Assembly: GCA_035578175.1 (NCBI GenBank)
Contig: JAQMRL010000006.1
Coordinates: 59,437,001-59,501,000 of the forward strand
From: Catonia carolina
Lineage: Eukaryota > Arthropoda > Insecta > Hemiptera > Achilidae
Direction: 5' to 3'
DNA: 64,000 nt
Shown here: positions 63,001 through 64,000 of the stretch, one piece after another
How positions within the stretch are numbered: position 1 is the first letter of the stretch
Layout of the letters: each line of letters begins with the position of its first letter
Notes under the pieces: generated by a model
Databases searched by the model: none
Told to the model about the DNA's origin: nothing
Seen by the model: only the letters and a program-made list of their open reading frames with translations
Program-made: the position numbers and the translations under genes

Positions 63001-64000
63001 AATATGTAATAATAAATTATGTATTCTGTTAAATTGAAAAAAGTGTGTATCATTGACTTAATAAATAAAGTAGGATTATATTAAAAACAAGTGATATAGC
63101 AGCTGTTAACGTTCAGTAAAAAATTAAATATTTTTACAGCAGGATTGACTATAGGCCTATAAGATGGAGGATCCATCATAAAGATGCGTTTTATAAATGA
63201 AGCTTCAATATAATTTTAATTTTTTTGGTAAAGGTAGTGCTTACAAAATTAAAGGTTATAACTTATAAGTTTATGGTATTAATCAATCACTTACAAATTG
63301 TACAATTTACAGGAAACGTGATCTAACAGAGTTTTAAAACCTGTTTTCTTCATGAAAAATTCTTATATTATGTATGAAAATACAATGTGTTAAAAACTTG
63401 AGAGTTTTGTAATATTTTCTTTTACAAAACTATTCTCAAACGTAAAACAATTATAGAATTGTTTCAGTATACTACCATAAAATTACTGTTGATAAATAAA
63501 AACTCTGTAAATGTTGTTAAAGCATACTACGTTTTTATGACAAAGTAATTTCAAACAATTTATTAAACAGGCTACTCGATTCAGATAATAAAATAATACG
63601 TTTTATTTGTGAATAATAGTTTTAAATAAATTACTATTAGTAATTTAAATGTCCAGACTTGGCACTTAAATTATTTTTAATTTATTTCACTTCATTAACG
63701 ACAGTATTACTTGTCACAGAAGAAATAATAAAAACGATAATAAGGAAGGCATACGTGTAGTTCTAACGATGTGCCAACAAGAATATAAAAAGTAAAATGT
63801 TTTTAAATCTCAGACCTATTTCTTCAGCAGCCGCAAAATTGATTAATACCAGTCCTTTTGAATCATCTTCTTCTACTTAAAAGATTTATTATCTATTCAT
63901 TTCTTTATCTGTTCCTTCATTTTCTTTCTAATCCATCTTTTACTTTATTCGATTTGTAGATCCATCTTTCTTTTCTTCTTCACATTCTACTTCCTCGTTA
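63001..64000. other. Unassigned AT-rich DNA to window end
   Basis: No gene or repeat recognised. Confidence 0.4.

Noticed and set aside
1..64000. Host protein-coding gene with exons in the window
   Set aside because: All recognisable coding sequence is TE-derived; the few unrecognised frames lack splice-consistent context or domains.

Overview
The window looks like an AT-rich, gene-poor stretch of an insect genome. Every recognisable protein fragment is a transposable-element protein, and the elements are of arthropod type: jockey, RTE/BovB-like and CR1-like non-LTR retrotransposons, mariner, hAT-, piggyBac- and pogo-like DNA elements, LTRs and tRNA-related SINEs. The mix made me think of a hemipteran or another TE-rich insect, but the sequence does not settle this. 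I found no convincing host gene, no true tRNA or rRNA gene and no CRISPR array. Names below such as 'hairpin SINE', '1-kb repeat', '390-bp repeat' and '625-bp MITE' are working names.

Layout. 0-9.3 kb: 1-kb repeat, hairpin SINE, a 5'-truncated jockey copy with a 12-bp target-site duplication (TSD) (2507-5035), a second very short jockey copy, a truncated RTE copy inserted in the 390-bp repeat (6179-7024), a full-length hairpin SINE with 13-bp TSD (7701-8118), an LTR fragment and a piggyBac-like MITE with TTAA ends (8657-9233). 10-14 kb: a DNA element with long inverted ends carrying a broken DUF4817-type gene, then two decayed reverse transcriptase (RT) fragments. 15-19 kb: a 476-bp MITE, hairpin SINEs, and an RT fragment split by a CR1-like fragment. 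20-25 kb: a mariner copy whose 5' part is an inverted duplicate of its 3' end, an RT fragment and several SINEs. 26-31.7 kb: a nest of 1-kb repeat, hairpin SINE and hAT MITE, a tRNA-SINE inside an RTE tail, a second rearranged mariner, and a mariner of another lineage. 33-36 kb: a promoter-like cluster, an RT fragment and a complete 625-bp MITE. 37.7-40.8 kb: a nearly full jockey copy with an uninterrupted 896-codon ORF2 and the end of ORF1. 40.8-45.7 kb: a jockey copy nested in an RTE copy, the unoccupied 390-bp repeat, RT and CR1 remnants. 47.1-48.6 kb: a 1-kb repeat split by a solo LTR. 50.9-54.2 kb: a full-length RTE element (3,324 bp, 13-bp TSD) whose single coding region is broken by one 4-bp tandem duplication. 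54.7-56.3 kb: an 838-bp foldback element and a second LTR. 56.4-62.3 kb: decayed RT and jockey tails. The last kilobase is featureless AT-rich DNA.

How the parts work together. The autonomous classes (jockey, RTE, CR1, mariner) encode their own endonuclease/RT or transposase. The SINEs and MITEs encode nothing and would depend on such enzymes in trans. Nested insertions, TSDs and one unoccupied paralogous site give a relative order of events. The items that most deserve a second look are the mariner copies with inverted 3' ends, the 838-bp foldback (both potential long-hairpin RNA sources), the hairpin SINE with a GAAA-capped stem, the conserved segment in the RTE 5' UTR, and the intact jockey ORF2.
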